A DNA stretch of 64,000 nucleotides from Dietzia lutea (GTDB lineage: Bacteria > Actinomycetota > Actinomycetes > Mycobacteriales > Mycobacteriaceae): NCBI RefSeq assembly GCF_003096075.1, contig NZ_CP015449.1:3589001-3653000 (forward strand), given 5' to 3'. The notes under the pieces were generated by a model. It had not been told where the DNA came from. It saw only the letters and a program-made list of their open reading frames with translations, and did no database searches. A program made the position numbers and the translations under genes. Position 1 is the stretch's first letter, and every line of letters begins with the position of its first letter. Positions 42,723 to 52,544 of this stretch are shown in pieces.

Positions 42723-43469
42723 CTAGGAAGGTGAAGGAAAGGCGCGGGCCCAGTCGGCTGCGGCTGCGGCGTCGCCGACCATCTGCACTCCGGGCGCGGC
42801 GCCGGGCCGGCGCACCACCACGACCGGCGCGCCGAGCTCGTCGGCCACGGCCATCTTCGACCACGTGTGCTCGCCACCCGAATCCTTGGTGACCAGCACG
42901 TCGACGCCGTGGTCGGCGAAGAGTTCGCGCTCGCCGTCGACCGAGTACGGGCCGCGGCTCAGCAACAGCCGCCACGGCTCGGGCAGCGCCACCTCGGGCG
43001 GGTCCACCACCCTGACCAGCACCTGATGCTCAGCAAGGGGGCCGATGAACCTGTCCAGCGACTGCCGCCCGATCGTGAGGAACGGCCGTCGGCCCAGGCG
43101 GGACGTGGTCGCCGCGGCCTCGTCGTGGTCGTCCACCCAGTGCCAGCGGTCCGCCCCCGGGGCCTCGGCCCAGCCCGGGCGCTCGAGGCGCAGTAGCGGG
43201 ACCCGCGCGGCCGCACACGCGGCGGCGGCGTTGGCCGAGATGCCCGCGGCGAACGGGTGGGTGGCGTCGACGACCGCGGTCACGCCGGCCTCGCGCAGAA
43301 AGCGCTGCAGTCCGTCGACGCCGCCGAACCCGCCGATCCGCACCTCGCCCACCGGCAGCCTCGGCCGAGCCACCCGCCCCGCGAGCGATGACATCGCCGG
43401 CACCCCGCGCTCGATCAGAAGGACGGCGAGCTCGCGGGCCTCGGCCGTGCCGCCCAGGATGAGGATCAC
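42723..43469 (-). CDS. cobK: Precorrin-6A reductase
   Basis: A 248-residue NADPH-dependent reductase that converts precorrin-6A to precorrin-6B (dihydro-precorrin-6). It has the family start [21 protein letters not shown], then [20 protein letters not shown] near residue 70, [16 protein letters not shown] and [19 protein letters not shown] near 200. Its ATG overlaps the cobQ stop (ATGA); the two are co-transcribed behind a riboswitch. Confidence 0.92.
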   Translation of the reverse strand: MILILGGTAEARELAVLLIERGVPAMSSLAGRVARPRLPVGEVRIGGFGGVDGLQRFLREAGVTAVVDATHPFAAGISANAAAACAAARVPLLRLERPGWAEAPGADRWHWVDDHDEAAATTSRLGRRPFLTIGRQSLDRFIGPLAEHQVLVRVVDPPEVALPEPWRLLLSRGPYSVDGERELFADHGVDVLVTKDSGGEHTWSKMAVADELGAPVVVVRRPGAAPGVQMVGDAAAAADWARAFPSPS

Positions 43470-45118
43470 CGGCCCGGCCCCATGCGCGGCCCCGCGTGCG
43501 GTTCAGCGCCCGACCCGGGGGCGGGCACGGCGCCCGACCCGGCACCCGGCGGCAGAAGGGGCATCTCGGGCGCGCCGTCGCGGGACAACTCGAGCAGCGC
43601 GTCCAGGTCGAGGTGCTCCTCGGCGAGGTCGCCCAGCAGGTCGAGGCGGCGCTCCCGCGCGGCGGCGAAGCTCACGTCCGAGGGCTCACGGGTCCGCCCC
43701 GACCCTGCCGCGACCTCGGCCAGGAACGCGCCCCGGAAACCGTCCGACTCGAGACTCCCGTGCCACATGGTGCCGAACACCCGCCCCCGCCGGGCCCCGC
43801 CGGGGAACACCTCGTCGTCGTCGCCCGGATCTCCCCCACCGCCGACGCTCACCCGGCCGTGATGAATCTCGTACCCGCTCACCGGCTGCCCCAGCGCGGT
43901 CCCGGTCGGCAGCCGCAGCACCTTCTCCGCGCCGAACCGCGTGGTCACGTCGAGCAGGCCGAGGCCGGTCGTGCGCGCGCCGGGCTCGCCCTCGATGCCG
44001 TCGGGGTCGCTGATCTCGCCGCCGAGCATCTGGAAGCCACCGCAGATCCCCAGCACCGCGCCACCGCGCTCGACATGTGTAGTGACCGCGCGGTCGAGGC
44101 CCCGCGCGCGGAGCCACGCGAGGTCGTCGAGGGTCGCCCTGGTCCCGGGGACGACGACGAGGTCCGCACCCGCGAGGTCGCGGGGCTCCGTGACATAGGC
44201 GACCTCGACGTCCGCTTCCAGGCCGAGGGCGTCGACGTCGGTGAAGTTGCTGATGCGCGGCAGACGGACCACGGCCACGCGGAGGGTAGCGGTCGCGTCG
44301 GCGGCGCGGGGGCTGACCGCGAGGGCGTCCTCGGAGTCCAGCCACAGGTCGGAGTGCCAGGGCAGCACCCCGTGGACCGGGCGGCCGGTGAGCGCGGTGA
44401 GCTGGTCCAGTCCGGGGGCCAGGAGTGTGGGGTCGCCGCGGAACTTGTTGACGACGAAGCCCGCGACCAGCCGCTGATCGGCCGGCTCGAGCAACGCGAC
44501 CGTGCCGAACAGCGCCGCGAACACCCCGCCGCGGTCGATGTCGCCCACCACCACTACAGGCATGTCGGCGTGGCGGGCCAGCCCCATGTTGACGTAGTCG
44601 CTCGAGCGGAGATTGATCTCGGCCGGGCTGCCGGCGCCCTCGCAGATCACCAGGTCGTACCTGGGGGCGAGGTCGTCGTACGCCGCGAACGCCGCCTCGG
44701 CCAGGTGGGCACGCCCGTCGACGAAGTCCCGCGACGACACCGTGTCGGCCGGCTGCCCCATCACCACGACGTGACTGCGCCGGTCACCGCCGGGCTTGAG
44801 CAACACCGGGTTCATGGCGGGCTCGGGCTCGGCGCGCGCGGCGAGGGCCTGGATCCACTGGGCGCGGCCGATCTCGGCGGTGGCCCGGCCTCGCTGCGCC
44901 GGTTGTCCAGACTGGCCCGGCTGATTCGGCTGCCCCGGCCCCGGTCGCGCGGAGACGACCATCGAGTTGTTGGACATGTTCTGCGCCTTGAACGGCGCCA
45001 CGCGCAGGCCGCGGCGGGCGAACGCCCGGCACAGGGCGGTGGTGATGATGCTCTTGCCGGCGTCGGACGTCGTTCCGGCGACGAGCAGGGACGCGGCGCT
45101 GGCGGCGGCGGCAGTCAT
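43466..45118 (-). CDS. cobQ: Cobyric acid synthase
   Basis: A 550-residue glutamine amidotransferase that amidates side chains b, d, e and g of adenosylcobyrinic acid a,c-diamide. Residues 8-250 are the ATP-binding half ([47 protein letters not shown]). Residues 270-500 are the glutaminase half, with the nucleophile in [14 protein letters not shown] Pro/Gln/Gly-rich insertion lies near residues 55-75. ATG 45118 with GAGGAG upstream was chosen; an ATG 36 bases earlier lies inside the riboswitch. Confidence 0.93.
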   Translation of the reverse strand: MTAAAASAASLLVAGTTSDAGKSIITTALCRAFARRGLRVAPFKAQNMSNNSMVVSARPGPGQPNQPGQSGQPAQRGRATAEIGRAQWIQALAARAEPEPAMNPVLLKPGGDRRSHVVVMGQPADTVSSRDFVDGRAHLAEAAFAAYDDLAPRYDLVICEGAGSPAEINLRSSDYVNMGLARHADMPVVVVGDIDRGGVFAALFGTVALLEPADQRLVAGFVVNKFRGDPTLLAPGLDQLTALTGRPVHGVLPWHSDLWLDSEDALAVSPRAADATATLRVAVVRLPRISNFTDVDALGLEADVEVAYVTEPRDLAGADLVVVPGTRATLDDLAWLRARGLDRAVTTHVERGGAVLGICGGFQMLGGEISDPDGIEGEPGARTTGLGLLDVTTRFGAEKVLRLPTGTALGQPVSGYEIHHGRVSVGGGGDPGDDDEVFPGGARRGRVFGTMWHGSLESDGFRGAFLAEVAAGSGRTREPSDVSFAAARERRLDLLGDLAEEHLDLDALLELSRDGAPEMPLLPPGAGSGAVPAPGSGAEPHAGPRMGPGR

Positions 45119-45139
45119 GCGGTGGGGCTCCTCGGCCTG

Positions 45140-45295
45140 GCACGCGCTCACCACGGTCGTGGCAGCGTGTCGGCAGGTATCGGACTCGAAGCCGAGGAGA
45201 TCCCCTCCGCGAGCGGGATCGGCTTCACACCGTTGCGGGACAGTCCCGGACTCTCACCGGGTTCCCTGAACCGACTGCCACGATGCTAGCCGAGG
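45140..45295 (-). ncRNA. Cobalamin riboswitch ahead of cobQ
   Basis: On the minus strand the leader reads GGGAACCCGGTGAGAGTCCG, GGACTGTCCCGCAACGGTGT, then a hairpin and CCGATACCTGCCGACACG, an almost textbook cobalamin aptamer. It should control cobQ-cobK. Confidence 0.9.
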
Positions 45296-45313
45296 CGGGG
45301 CCGGGCCCCGGGC

Positions 45314-45502
45314 TCAGGAGCCGAGGGCTGCGGGAAGGTAGCTGGAGCCCCCGACGAAGGGCATGGCGAGGAAGCTCAGAGGCACCGCGGACTGCTCGAA
45401 CGGGATTCCGATCGCTTCGAGGGAACCGGCGAAGGCGCCGAACACCGCGTTGATGGCGTCGTACATGGGGCCGCTGATGGGACCGTCCGGGCGAAAGATC
45501 AT
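45314..45502 (-). CDS. Small hydrophobic hypothetical protein (62 aa)
   Basis: A 62-codon frame with ATG 45502 and a GAGGAG ribosome-binding site. The product (MIFRPDGPISGPMYDAINAV...) has no classical signal peptide, an amphipathic Ala/Gly/Phe-rich middle and a Ser/Gly/Leu end. Size and character resemble small cell-envelope proteins of mycolic-acid bacteria, but no family was recognised. It lies alone between the liv-type operon and the cobQ riboswitch on the same strand. It resembles the 58-residue protein at 58699 in size and composition but not in sequence. Confidence 0.55.
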   Translation of the reverse strand: MIFRPDGPISGPMYDAINAVFGAFAGSLEAIGIPFEQSAVPLSFLAMPFVGGSSYLPAALGS

Positions 45503-45672
45503 GCGGGAACTCCTCGGTGCGAGGTCGGCGACGGATCGCGCCGACCGCGTTAGCAGGTGTCACCGTGAACATCGGGGGGTATCCACCCGGCGTTACCGGC
45601 CACCGCCCGTGCGCGCCCGGACCGGCAGAGCCGGCCCGGGCGCGGTCACGACATCCCACGACGACGCACGAG

Positions 45673-46956
45673 TCACATCAGGTAGCACGCCTCCGTGTAC
45701 TCGAAGTCGGCCGCCGTGGGTCCCACGTACCACTCTTCTTCCAGCACCAGACCCGTCGGGCTGTCCGCCTCGACCCGGCTGACGATGTTCTCCCGGGACG
45801 CGTTCTCGTTGAGTTCGCCCGAGTAGTCCCCGGCGCCCTCCGGGAACATCCCGCGGGTGTCCACTCCGGACAGCGAGTCGACCGACTCGAAGAGCCCGCT
45901 ACGGCTGAGCTGGTCGTTCTCCGCCGCCTGCTCCAGCAGCCCGTGGATGACCGACGAGGCCCCCCAGCCCAGCACGAACCAGTCGTTGGGCTCCGCCCCG
46001 ATGGTCTCGGCGACCTGCCGCATCTGCTCGTGGCCCTCGGAATCGTGACCCCACGGCGCCACCGCACCCACGTGCAGGTAGCGGGCCTCGAGCGCCGGCG
46101 CGGCCTGACTGCCCATCAACCCGGCGCTCCACGTGGGCGTGGAGCCGATGAACCGGCCCTCGAACCCCTGCGCGACCGTGGCACCCACGACAGCGCCGGT
46201 CTCGATCGCGCTGGTCGACAGAAGCACGACATCCGGTCGGTCGGCCAGTATCCGCTGGATCACCGCCGTCTGCTCGTCGGTCCCGCCGGGCGCCGTGGTG
46301 TACCGGAAGAACTCGACGCCGCGCTCCTCGGCCGCGATCTGTGCGCCGTTGGCGGCGTCGTCGCCGTAGTCACCGGGGAAGTGCACGACGCCGATGCTCT
46401 GCGCGTCGAACTCGTCGACCGCGTAGTCGACCATGTTCATCGCCTCGGCGCAGTAGCTGGTGCCGAACTCCATCACCCCCTCCTCGAACAGCCAGTTGGA
46501 GCCCAGCGACGCCGGGACGGTCACGATGTTCTGCTGTCGGGTGTCGTCGAGGATGCCGTTGGTGTGGGCAGTGCCCATCGAATGGGCCAGCATGAGGATC
46601 TGATCCCGGATCTCCCGGTACTCCTGGGAGTGGGTGGTCTCGTTGTAGGTGTTGTCGCGCACATGGGTCACCATGTCGACCTCGTAGTCACCGACGCCGC
46701 CGTTCTCGTTGACGTAGCGCCAGTACGCCTGGGAGCCCTCGATCATCGGGGCGCCGATGGGTGAGAACGGTCCCGTCAGGTCGGTGATCGCGCCCAGATA
46801 GATGCAGCCCTTCTCCTGATCGACCGCCTCCGGACACGGTTCCTCCGTGACCCCGGCGACCTCGGTGTCGGCGGCGTCGTCTCGGCCGCACCCGGCCAGG
46901 ACCAGGGCGACCGCGGACAGGCCGGCGACCCCGCTGCGTAGCATCTTGGACTTCAT
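45673..46956 (-). CDS. Liv-type ABC transporter substrate-binding lipoprotein
   Basis: A 427-residue type I periplasmic-binding-fold lipoprotein (lipobox LVLAGC, Cys23) of the LivK/AmiC group. IYLGAITDLTGPFSPIGAPMIEGSQAYWRYVNENGGVGDYEV-like segments mark the N-lobe (seen at residues 50-95), and the C-lobe has IGSTPTWSAGLM. It is the last gene of a six-gene minus-strand operon, 42 bases after the LivM-type permease. Because the operon includes an acyl-CoA synthetase, the ligand may be a carboxylic acid and not an amino acid. Confidence 0.87.
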   Translation of the reverse strand: MKSKMLRSGVAGLSAVALVLAGCGRDDAADTEVAGVTEEPCPEAVDQEKGCIYLGAITDLTGPFSPIGAPMIEGSQAYWRYVNENGGVGDYEVDMVTHVRDNTYNETTHSQEYREIRDQILMLAHSMGTAHTNGILDDTRQQNIVTVPASLGSNWLFEEGVMEFGTSYCAEAMNMVDYAVDEFDAQSIGVVHFPGDYGDDAANGAQIAAEERGVEFFRYTTAPGGTDEQTAVIQRILADRPDVVLLSTSAIETGAVVGATVAQGFEGRFIGSTPTWSAGLMGSQAAPALEARYLHVGAVAPWGHDSEGHEQMRQVAETIGAEPNDWFVLGWGASSVIHGLLEQAAENDQLSRSGLFESVDSLSGVDTRGMFPEGAGDYSGELNENASRENIVSRVEADSPTGLVLEEEWYVGPTAADFEYTEACYLM

Positions 46957-46998
46957 TGCTCTCTCCTCGGTGACTCGGCGACTCGGTGACTCGGTGGC

Positions 46999-48183
46999 TC
47001 AGTAGGTGAACGGGAAGCTCTTCCAATACATGCGCATCCGCAGCCACACCCCGAACAGGCCCCGGGGCTCGAACAGCAGGAACGCAACGATCAGACCGCC
47101 GTACAGGATCGCCTCGACCTCGAAGATGTTCGGGCTCGTGTTGGGTGCCGTCGAGATGAACGGGAACAGGTGCGCGATCTCGGCCGAGATGCGGGGCAGG
47201 GAGGCGATCAGCAGGGCACCCATGATCGTTCCGGAGATGGTCGCGGCCCCACCGATGAACACGATGGCGACGAACTGGATCGACATGATCAGCCCGAACT
47301 GCTCCGGCCCGAAGTGTCGGTTCGCGACGAACAGCAACGACCCGCACACGCCCGCGTAGAACGACGAGACAGTGAACGCGATGAGCTTGTAGCGCGCCAG
47401 GTCGACGCCCATGACCCCCGCGGCGATGTCGCGGTCGCGGATCGCACCGAAGGCGCGCCCGATCCGTGACCGGGCGATGTTCCGGGCCGCGAGCGCCCCG
47501 ATCAGCAGCAGGGCGAGGAAGAACCAGTACAGCTTCTGGTCCGAGGTGAACGCGCTGTCCAGGGTGAGGTCGTCGCCGAACAGGACGGGGCGGGGCGCCT
47601 CGCGGCCCACCCCCGGCCCTCCGGTGACACTCGCCCATTCGGTGAAGACGTAGGTGCCGAGGAAGACCAGGCCGAGCGTGACGACGGCGAGGTAGAGGCC
47701 TCTCAACCTCGTCGCCAACGGGGCGACGATCACCCCGCAGAGCGCTGCCATCGCGCCGGCGGCCAGGATCCACACGGGGATGACGGTGATTCCCAGCCCG
47801 AAGGCGCGCCCCTCGGGATCGCCGGCCACCACCGAGGCGGTGTACGCGCCGACCCCCACGAAGAAGGCGTGGCCGAGGGAGACCTGACCGGCGTATCCGG
47901 TGATGAGATTGAGCCCGATACCGCCGATGGCCAGGACCAGCCCGAGGCCGAGGATCCGCAAGACGTCGTCGCTCACGTTGAACGGCAACAGGACCGCGAT
48001 CGCGATGAGCACCGCGGCGCCGACCGCCTTGGCGCGAGTGTTGAACAGCGCCTGCTCCTGCCGGTAGCTGGAGTACAGCTCCGGGCGGCCCCGCGGCCGA
48101 CCGAAGAACCCGCCCCGACGACCGGTCCCCCTGTCCGGTGTCGGCGTATCCGACGGTTCCGAGGCTGAGACGAGATGGCTCAT
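46999..48183 (-). CDS. Liv-type ABC permease (LivM family)
   Basis: A 394-residue inner-membrane permease with about 9-10 helices. The first 60 residues are polar and cytoplasmic, with no hydrophobic segment. The core has GLNLITGYAGQVSLGHAFFVGVGAY, the LivM signature, and later VVTLGLVFLGTYVF and FVAIVFIGGAATISGTIMGALL. ATG 48183 overlaps the LivH stop (ATGA). It pairs with the LivH-type permease in the membrane. Confidence 0.9.
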   Translation of the reverse strand: MSHLVSASEPSDTPTPDRGTGRRGGFFGRPRGRPELYSSYRQEQALFNTRAKAVGAAVLIAIAVLLPFNVSDDVLRILGLGLVLAIGGIGLNLITGYAGQVSLGHAFFVGVGAYTASVVAGDPEGRAFGLGITVIPVWILAAGAMAALCGVIVAPLATRLRGLYLAVVTLGLVFLGTYVFTEWASVTGGPGVGREAPRPVLFGDDLTLDSAFTSDQKLYWFFLALLLIGALAARNIARSRIGRAFGAIRDRDIAAGVMGVDLARYKLIAFTVSSFYAGVCGSLLFVANRHFGPEQFGLIMSIQFVAIVFIGGAATISGTIMGALLIASLPRISAEIAHLFPFISTAPNTSPNIFEVEAILYGGLIVAFLLFEPRGLFGVWLRMRMYWKSFPFTY

Positions 48184-49085
48184 ACCCGTTCCACCTCCTT
48201 GGTCCCGAACAGTCCGTGCGGCCGGACCAGCAGGACGGCCAGCATGATCACCCAGGGCATCAGCGGCCCGAGGTTCGTGGTGAGCTCCGGGAGTACGCCG
48301 CTGCCGTCGAACCACTGGTTGTGATAGGTCGACACGACCGCCTGGGCGACGCCGATCGTCAGCCCGCCGATGATCGCGCCGCCGAGGGAGTCGAATCCGC
48401 CGATGACGATGGCGGGCAACGCGATGAGCGCCACCAACCACAGGGTGTTGCCGATGGGACCGCCGGTCGCGGCGAAGACGCCCGCGACCGCTGCCAGTGC
48501 GCCCGCCATCGCCCACGACAGGGCGAAGATCGCGCTCGCGCTGACCCCCTGGGCCATCGCCGCCTCCTGATCGGACGCGACCGCCCGCATCGCCAGACCG
48601 ACCGCCGAGTAGCGGAAGAACAGCAGGAGGGCGACGACGATGACGGTCGCCGTGACGAACGCGGCCACGTGCCGTTGCTGGACCACGACCCCCGAGATCA
48701 CCCAGACGTCGGTGCCCCACGGATCGCCGACCGACCGCGGCTGGGTGCCCAGGAACATGCCCGCGACCGTGCGGATGACGATGTCCAGTCCCACCGTGAT
48801 GATCGCGATGGTGAACACCGCCTTGCCGATCATCGGGCGGATCGCCACCCTTTCGACGAGTAAGGCGACGGCGCCGATGGCCATCACGCCCAGGACCGCG
48901 CCCACGTAGAACCCCATCAGCGGGGCGAGGAAGCTGACGATGATCGCGCCGGACATGAGGAACGCGGGCTGCGCGAAACTGATGACGCCGGTCGCCTTGA
49001 AGATCATGACGAAACCGATCGCGACCAGCGCGTAGATGGCCCCTGACCCCAGGCCGATGCTCAACGCGGACAGGAACTGGGTCAT
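48180..49085 (-). CDS. Liv-type ABC permease (LivH family)
   Basis: A 301-residue permease with about eight helices. SIGLGSGAIYALVAIGFVMIFKATGVISFAQ is the LivH entry segment (seen at residues 8-40), and later FDSLGGAIIGGLTIGVAQAV is the conserved loop and helix near residue 235. It overlaps the acyl-CoA synthetase stop upstream and the LivM start downstream by four bases each. Confidence 0.9.
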   Translation of the reverse strand: MTQFLSALSIGLGSGAIYALVAIGFVMIFKATGVISFAQPAFLMSGAIIVSFLAPLMGFYVGAVLGVMAIGAVALLVERVAIRPMIGKAVFTIAIITVGLDIVIRTVAGMFLGTQPRSVGDPWGTDVWVISGVVVQQRHVAAFVTATVIVVALLLFFRYSAVGLAMRAVASDQEAAMAQGVSASAIFALSWAMAGALAAVAGVFAATGGPIGNTLWLVALIALPAIVIGGFDSLGGAIIGGLTIGVAQAVVSTYHNQWFDGSGVLPELTTNLGPLMPWVIMLAVLLVRPHGLFGTKEVERV

Positions 49086-50917
49086 GTCGCCCTCGCATAC
49101 AGGTCATCGACGAGGGGGGCGAACGCCTCGGTGACGGCCGCGCGCTTGACCTTCTGGGTGGCGGTGAGCTCGCCCTCGTCGTGGTCGAGTTCCTTGGGCA
49201 GCAGCGCGAACGCCTTGATCTGCTCCACGGCGTTGAACCTGGAGTTGGTGGCGTCGACCACCCCCTGCACCAACGCGCGGACCTCCGGCTTCTCCGTGAG
49301 GTCCCGGTACGTCGTGTAGGCGATCCGCCTGCGGGTGGCCCAGTCACCGACGGTCTCGAGCTCGATCCCGATGAGCGCGGTGAGGTACCTGCGTCCGTCG
49401 CCGATCACGATGGCCTCCTTGATATAGGGCGACACCTTGAGCGCGTTCTCGATCTCGGACGGCGAGACGTTCTTACCGCCGGCGGTGATGATGATGTCCT
49501 TCATCCGGTCGGTGATCTTGAGATAGGTGCCGTCGACCCATTCGCCCACGTCCCCGGTGTGCAGCCAGCCGTCGGCGTCGATGGTCTCGGCCGTCTTCTC
49601 CGGGTTCCGCCAGTACCCGGCGAACACCGCCGGGCTCCGGACGAGGATCTCCCCCGTGTTCTCGTCGATCCTCACCTCGGTGCCGTCGTGTGGCTCGCCC
49701 ACGGTGCCGAGCCGGACCCGTCCCGGCTTGTTGGTGGTGGCGATGGCCGAGTTCTCGGTCATCCCGTAGATCTCGTGCATCGGGACGCCGATCCCCATGA
49801 AGAACTTGAGGACCTCCGGGGCGATCGGAGCCGCCCCGGACACCGCGTAGCGCGTGAACCGCAGGCCCGTGCGCACCCGCAGGGCCCGGTACATGCACAG
49901 CCAGCCCAGCACGTACCACGCCCGGCTGGAAGGCGTGTGCCGACCGCCGTTCGAGACCAGGACGTCCCCGATCCACTCGGCACGCGCCAGCCAGAACGCC
50001 GACCACCTCCGCTTGAGCCACGTGGCGTCCTCGAGGCGGATCTGCGCCGAGGCCAGGAGCTTCTCCCAGATGCGGGGCACGCCCATGACCAGCGTCGGCT
50101 GCACCTCCTGCAGGTTCTGGGGCACCGTGTCGATGGACTCGGCGAAGGTCACCTGGAGCCGGCTCGCGCAGCTCATCCACGTCGTGAAGAACCGCTCGGC
50201 GACGTGGGACAGCGGGAGGTAGGTGAGGACGTAGTCGGACGGCCCCGGAGGCGGGTCGGACGTCCCGCCGCGGGTCATGACGGTGTCGATCGCGAACTCC
50301 ACGTTCGCGGTGGTCAGCATCGCGCCCTTGGGCGGGCCGGTCGACCCCGAGGTGTAGACCAGGGTGATGAGGTCCTCGGGCCGCGCCTGCTCCATCCGCC
50401 GCGCCACCGCCCCCTCGTCGGTGCGTCGGTGCTCCCGGCCCAGGGCCAGGAAGTCGTCCCAGAAGATCAGCCGCTCGTCCCGGTAGTGTCCGCGGATGCC
50501 GCGCGGCTCCAGGTAGACGATGTGCGCGAGGTCCGGACACTGGTCTGACACGGCGAGCGCCTTGTCCACCTGCTCCTGGTCCTCCGCCACGAGCAGCGTC
50601 ACCTGGCTGTTCTCCAGCAGGTAGCCGACCTCGGCGCTCGGGTTGGTCGGGTAGATCCCCACCGAGACACCCCGGACGGCGACCGCCGCGATGTCACAGA
50701 TCAGCCATTCGGGTCGGTTCTCGCTGTGGATTGCCACGCGATCCCGGGTCTCGATACCCAGCGCGATCATCGCGTGCGCGACGTCCTGGATCAGGTCCCA
50801 GTACCGCGCCCACGTCGTGGGCTCCCAGACGCCCCGCGACTTCCTCCGCAGCGCGACGTCGTGCGGATGGGCGGCGGCGTTGTCGCGGACCCTCGTGGCC
50901 AGCGTGGTGGTGCTCAT
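49082..50917 (-). CDS. Long-chain-type acyl-CoA synthetase (AMP-binding)
   Basis: A 611-residue ANL-superfamily ligase. The ATP motif is LVYTSGSTGPPKGAM near residue 190, then YLPLSHVAERF, and later IYGMTENSAIATTN and WLHTGDVGEW; the C-terminal catalytic lysine region (ELTATQKVKRAAV) is present. It activates a carboxylic acid as acyl-AMP and then acyl-CoA. Being embedded between Liv-type ATPase and permease genes with 4-base overlaps on both sides, it probably traps the imported substrate as a CoA ester. The chain length or aromatic nature of the substrate is unknown. Confidence 0.9.
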   Translation of the reverse strand: MSTTTLATRVRDNAAAHPHDVALRRKSRGVWEPTTWARYWDLIQDVAHAMIALGIETRDRVAIHSENRPEWLICDIAAVAVRGVSVGIYPTNPSAEVGYLLENSQVTLLVAEDQEQVDKALAVSDQCPDLAHIVYLEPRGIRGHYRDERLIFWDDFLALGREHRRTDEGAVARRMEQARPEDLITLVYTSGSTGPPKGAMLTTANVEFAIDTVMTRGGTSDPPPGPSDYVLTYLPLSHVAERFFTTWMSCASRLQVTFAESIDTVPQNLQEVQPTLVMGVPRIWEKLLASAQIRLEDATWLKRRWSAFWLARAEWIGDVLVSNGGRHTPSSRAWYVLGWLCMYRALRVRTGLRFTRYAVSGAAPIAPEVLKFFMGIGVPMHEIYGMTENSAIATTNKPGRVRLGTVGEPHDGTEVRIDENTGEILVRSPAVFAGYWRNPEKTAETIDADGWLHTGDVGEWVDGTYLKITDRMKDIIITAGGKNVSPSEIENALKVSPYIKEAIVIGDGRRYLTALIGIELETVGDWATRRRIAYTTYRDLTEKPEVRALVQGVVDATNSRFNAVEQIKAFALLPKELDHDEGELTATQKVKRAAVTEAFAPLVDDLYARAT

Positions 50918-51765
50918 GATCCGCCCCCGTCGGTCGCGGACGTGGTGGCCTGGCCACCCAGGTAGGCCTCCACCACGGCCGGGTGGTTCTGGACCTCCGC
51001 CGGGCTGCCGAGCGCGAGCGGGGCCCCGAAATCGATCGCGAGCACCCGGTCCGCGATGTCCATGACCAGGCTCATGTCGTGCTCCACCAGGATCATCGGG
51101 GTCCGGTACTCCTGCCGGATCGCGAGCAGGAACCGGGCCGTGTCCTCGGTCTCCTCGAGGTTCATCCCGGCGACGGGCTCGTCGAGGAGCAGGATCTCCG
51201 GCTCCATCGCCAGAGCCCGACCCAGTTCGATCCGCTTCTGGATGCCGTAGGGCAGCAGACCAACCGGGAGCTTGCGCCACGCCTGGAGCTCGAGCAGGTC
51301 GATGATCTCCTCGACCGCCGCGCGGTGGAGTTCCTCCTGACGCCGGGCCGGTCCCACCCAGACGATCGCGGCGAGGGTGCCGTACCGGAACTTCACGTGC
51401 CGTCCGAGCATGAGGTTGTCGACCAGCGTGAGGTTCGCGAAGAGCTCGACGTTCTGGAAGGTCCGGGCGACGCCCAGGCGGGCGATCCGGTGCGGACGCA
51501 GCCCGAGGAGCTGCCGCCCCCGCAGCGTCACCGACCCCTTCTGCGGCCGGTACACGCCGGACAGGACGTTGAAGATGCTCGTCTTGCCGGCGCCGTTGGG
51601 GCCGATGATCGCGAACAACTCGTCCTCGTTCACCGTGAAGTCGACGCCGTCGATCGCGGTGAGGTTCCCGAAGGACAGGCTCACGTCCGCGAACTCCAGC
51701 ACCGGAGCCGGGCCGGGCGCGAGGCCGGGGCCGGACGCGGGGCCGGGGCCGGGGCCGGCGGTCAC
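50914..51765 (-). CDS. Liv-type ABC ATPase (LivG family)
   Basis: A 283-residue ATPase: Walker A GPNGAGKTS near residue 59, the LivG-type QNVELFANLTLVDNLMLGRH segment, then GLLPYGIQKRIELGRALA in place of a strict LSGGQ signature, and Walker B ILLLDEPVAGMN. The family signature reads LPYGIQ here, a common LivG variant. The N-terminal 20 residues are a Pro/Gly/Ala run encoded by CCGGGG repeats. GTG 51765 overlaps the LivF-type stop (GTGA); a slightly longer ATG start at 51774 is possible. Confidence 0.9.
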   Translation of the reverse strand: MTAGPGPGPASGPGLAPGPAPVLEFADVSLSFGNLTAIDGVDFTVNEDELFAIIGPNGAGKTSIFNVLSGVYRPQKGSVTLRGRQLLGLRPHRIARLGVARTFQNVELFANLTLVDNLMLGRHVKFRYGTLAAIVWVGPARRQEELHRAAVEEIIDLLELQAWRKLPVGLLPYGIQKRIELGRALAMEPEILLLDEPVAGMNLEETEDTARFLLAIRQEYRTPMILVEHDMSLVMDIADRVLAIDFGAPLALGSPAEVQNHPAVVEAYLGGQATTSATDGGGS

Positions 51766-52544
51766 GACGCCCACCTCTTGCGCCGGCGGTACTGTTTGAC
51801 GTCCCGGTAGGAGCCCGGGGTGTCGGACCGCGCGCCCAGGTAGAACTCGCGGATATCGTCGTCGTTGAGCAGCTCCGCCGCCGGCCGGTCCATGACCACG
51901 CGGCCCGTCTCCACCACGTAGCCGTGCCGGGCGATCGACAGCGCCATCGCCGCGTTCTGCTCGACCAGCAGGACGCCGGTCCCCTGCGCGTTGATCTCCA
52001 CGATGATGTCGCGGATCTGCTCGACCATCTTGGGAGCCAGGCCCAGGCTCGGCTCGTCCAGCAGAAGGTAGCGGGGTTCGGACATCAGCGCCCGACCGAT
52101 CGCGAGCATCTGCTGCTCGCCTCCCGACAGGTACCCGGCCACCCGGTGCCGTCGCTCTCGCAGGACCGGGAAGAGGTCGTACACGCGCCCGAGCCCCTCG
52201 CGGATGTGCCGGCGGCGGACGTGGGCGCCGATCCGCAGGTTCTCCTCGACTGAGAACTCCTTGAAGATCCGGCGGCCCTCGAGGACGTGCTTGATCCCGC
52301 GGCGGGCGATCGCCGGGGCGCTGAGGCTGCCCAGGTCGTCGCCGTCGAGCGTGACGGCGCCCTTGGTGATCTCCCCGTTGTGCACGTCGAGCAACCCGGA
52401 CACCGCGCGCAGAAGAGTGGACTTACCTGCACCGTTGGCGCCGAGCAGCGCCACGATGTGGCCGTCCGGCACGTCGAAGCTCGCGCCTCGGATGACGAGC
52501 ATCGCGTCACCGTAGACGACCTCGAGGTTCCGAACTGAGAGCAT
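51762..52544 (-). CDS. Liv-type ABC ATPase (LivF family)
   Basis: A 260-residue ATPase opening the operon. Walker A is GANGAGKST near residue 34, signature YLSGGEQQML, Walker B YLLLDEPSLGLAP and the switch region VLLVEQNAAMAL. VLEGRRIFKEFSVEENLRIGAH is typical of LivF. ATG 52544 follows a CAGGAGG ribosome-binding site. The two ATPases energise the shared LivH/LivM channel. Confidence 0.9.
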   Translation of the reverse strand: MLSVRNLEVVYGDAMLVIRGASFDVPDGHIVALLGANGAGKSTLLRAVSGLLDVHNGEITKGAVTLDGDDLGSLSAPAIARRGIKHVLEGRRIFKEFSVEENLRIGAHVRRRHIREGLGRVYDLFPVLRERRHRVAGYLSGGEQQMLAIGRALMSEPRYLLLDEPSLGLAPKMVEQIRDIIVEINAQGTGVLLVEQNAAMALSIARHGYVVETGRVVMDRPAAELLNDDDIREFYLGARSDTPGSYRDVKQYRRRKRWAS

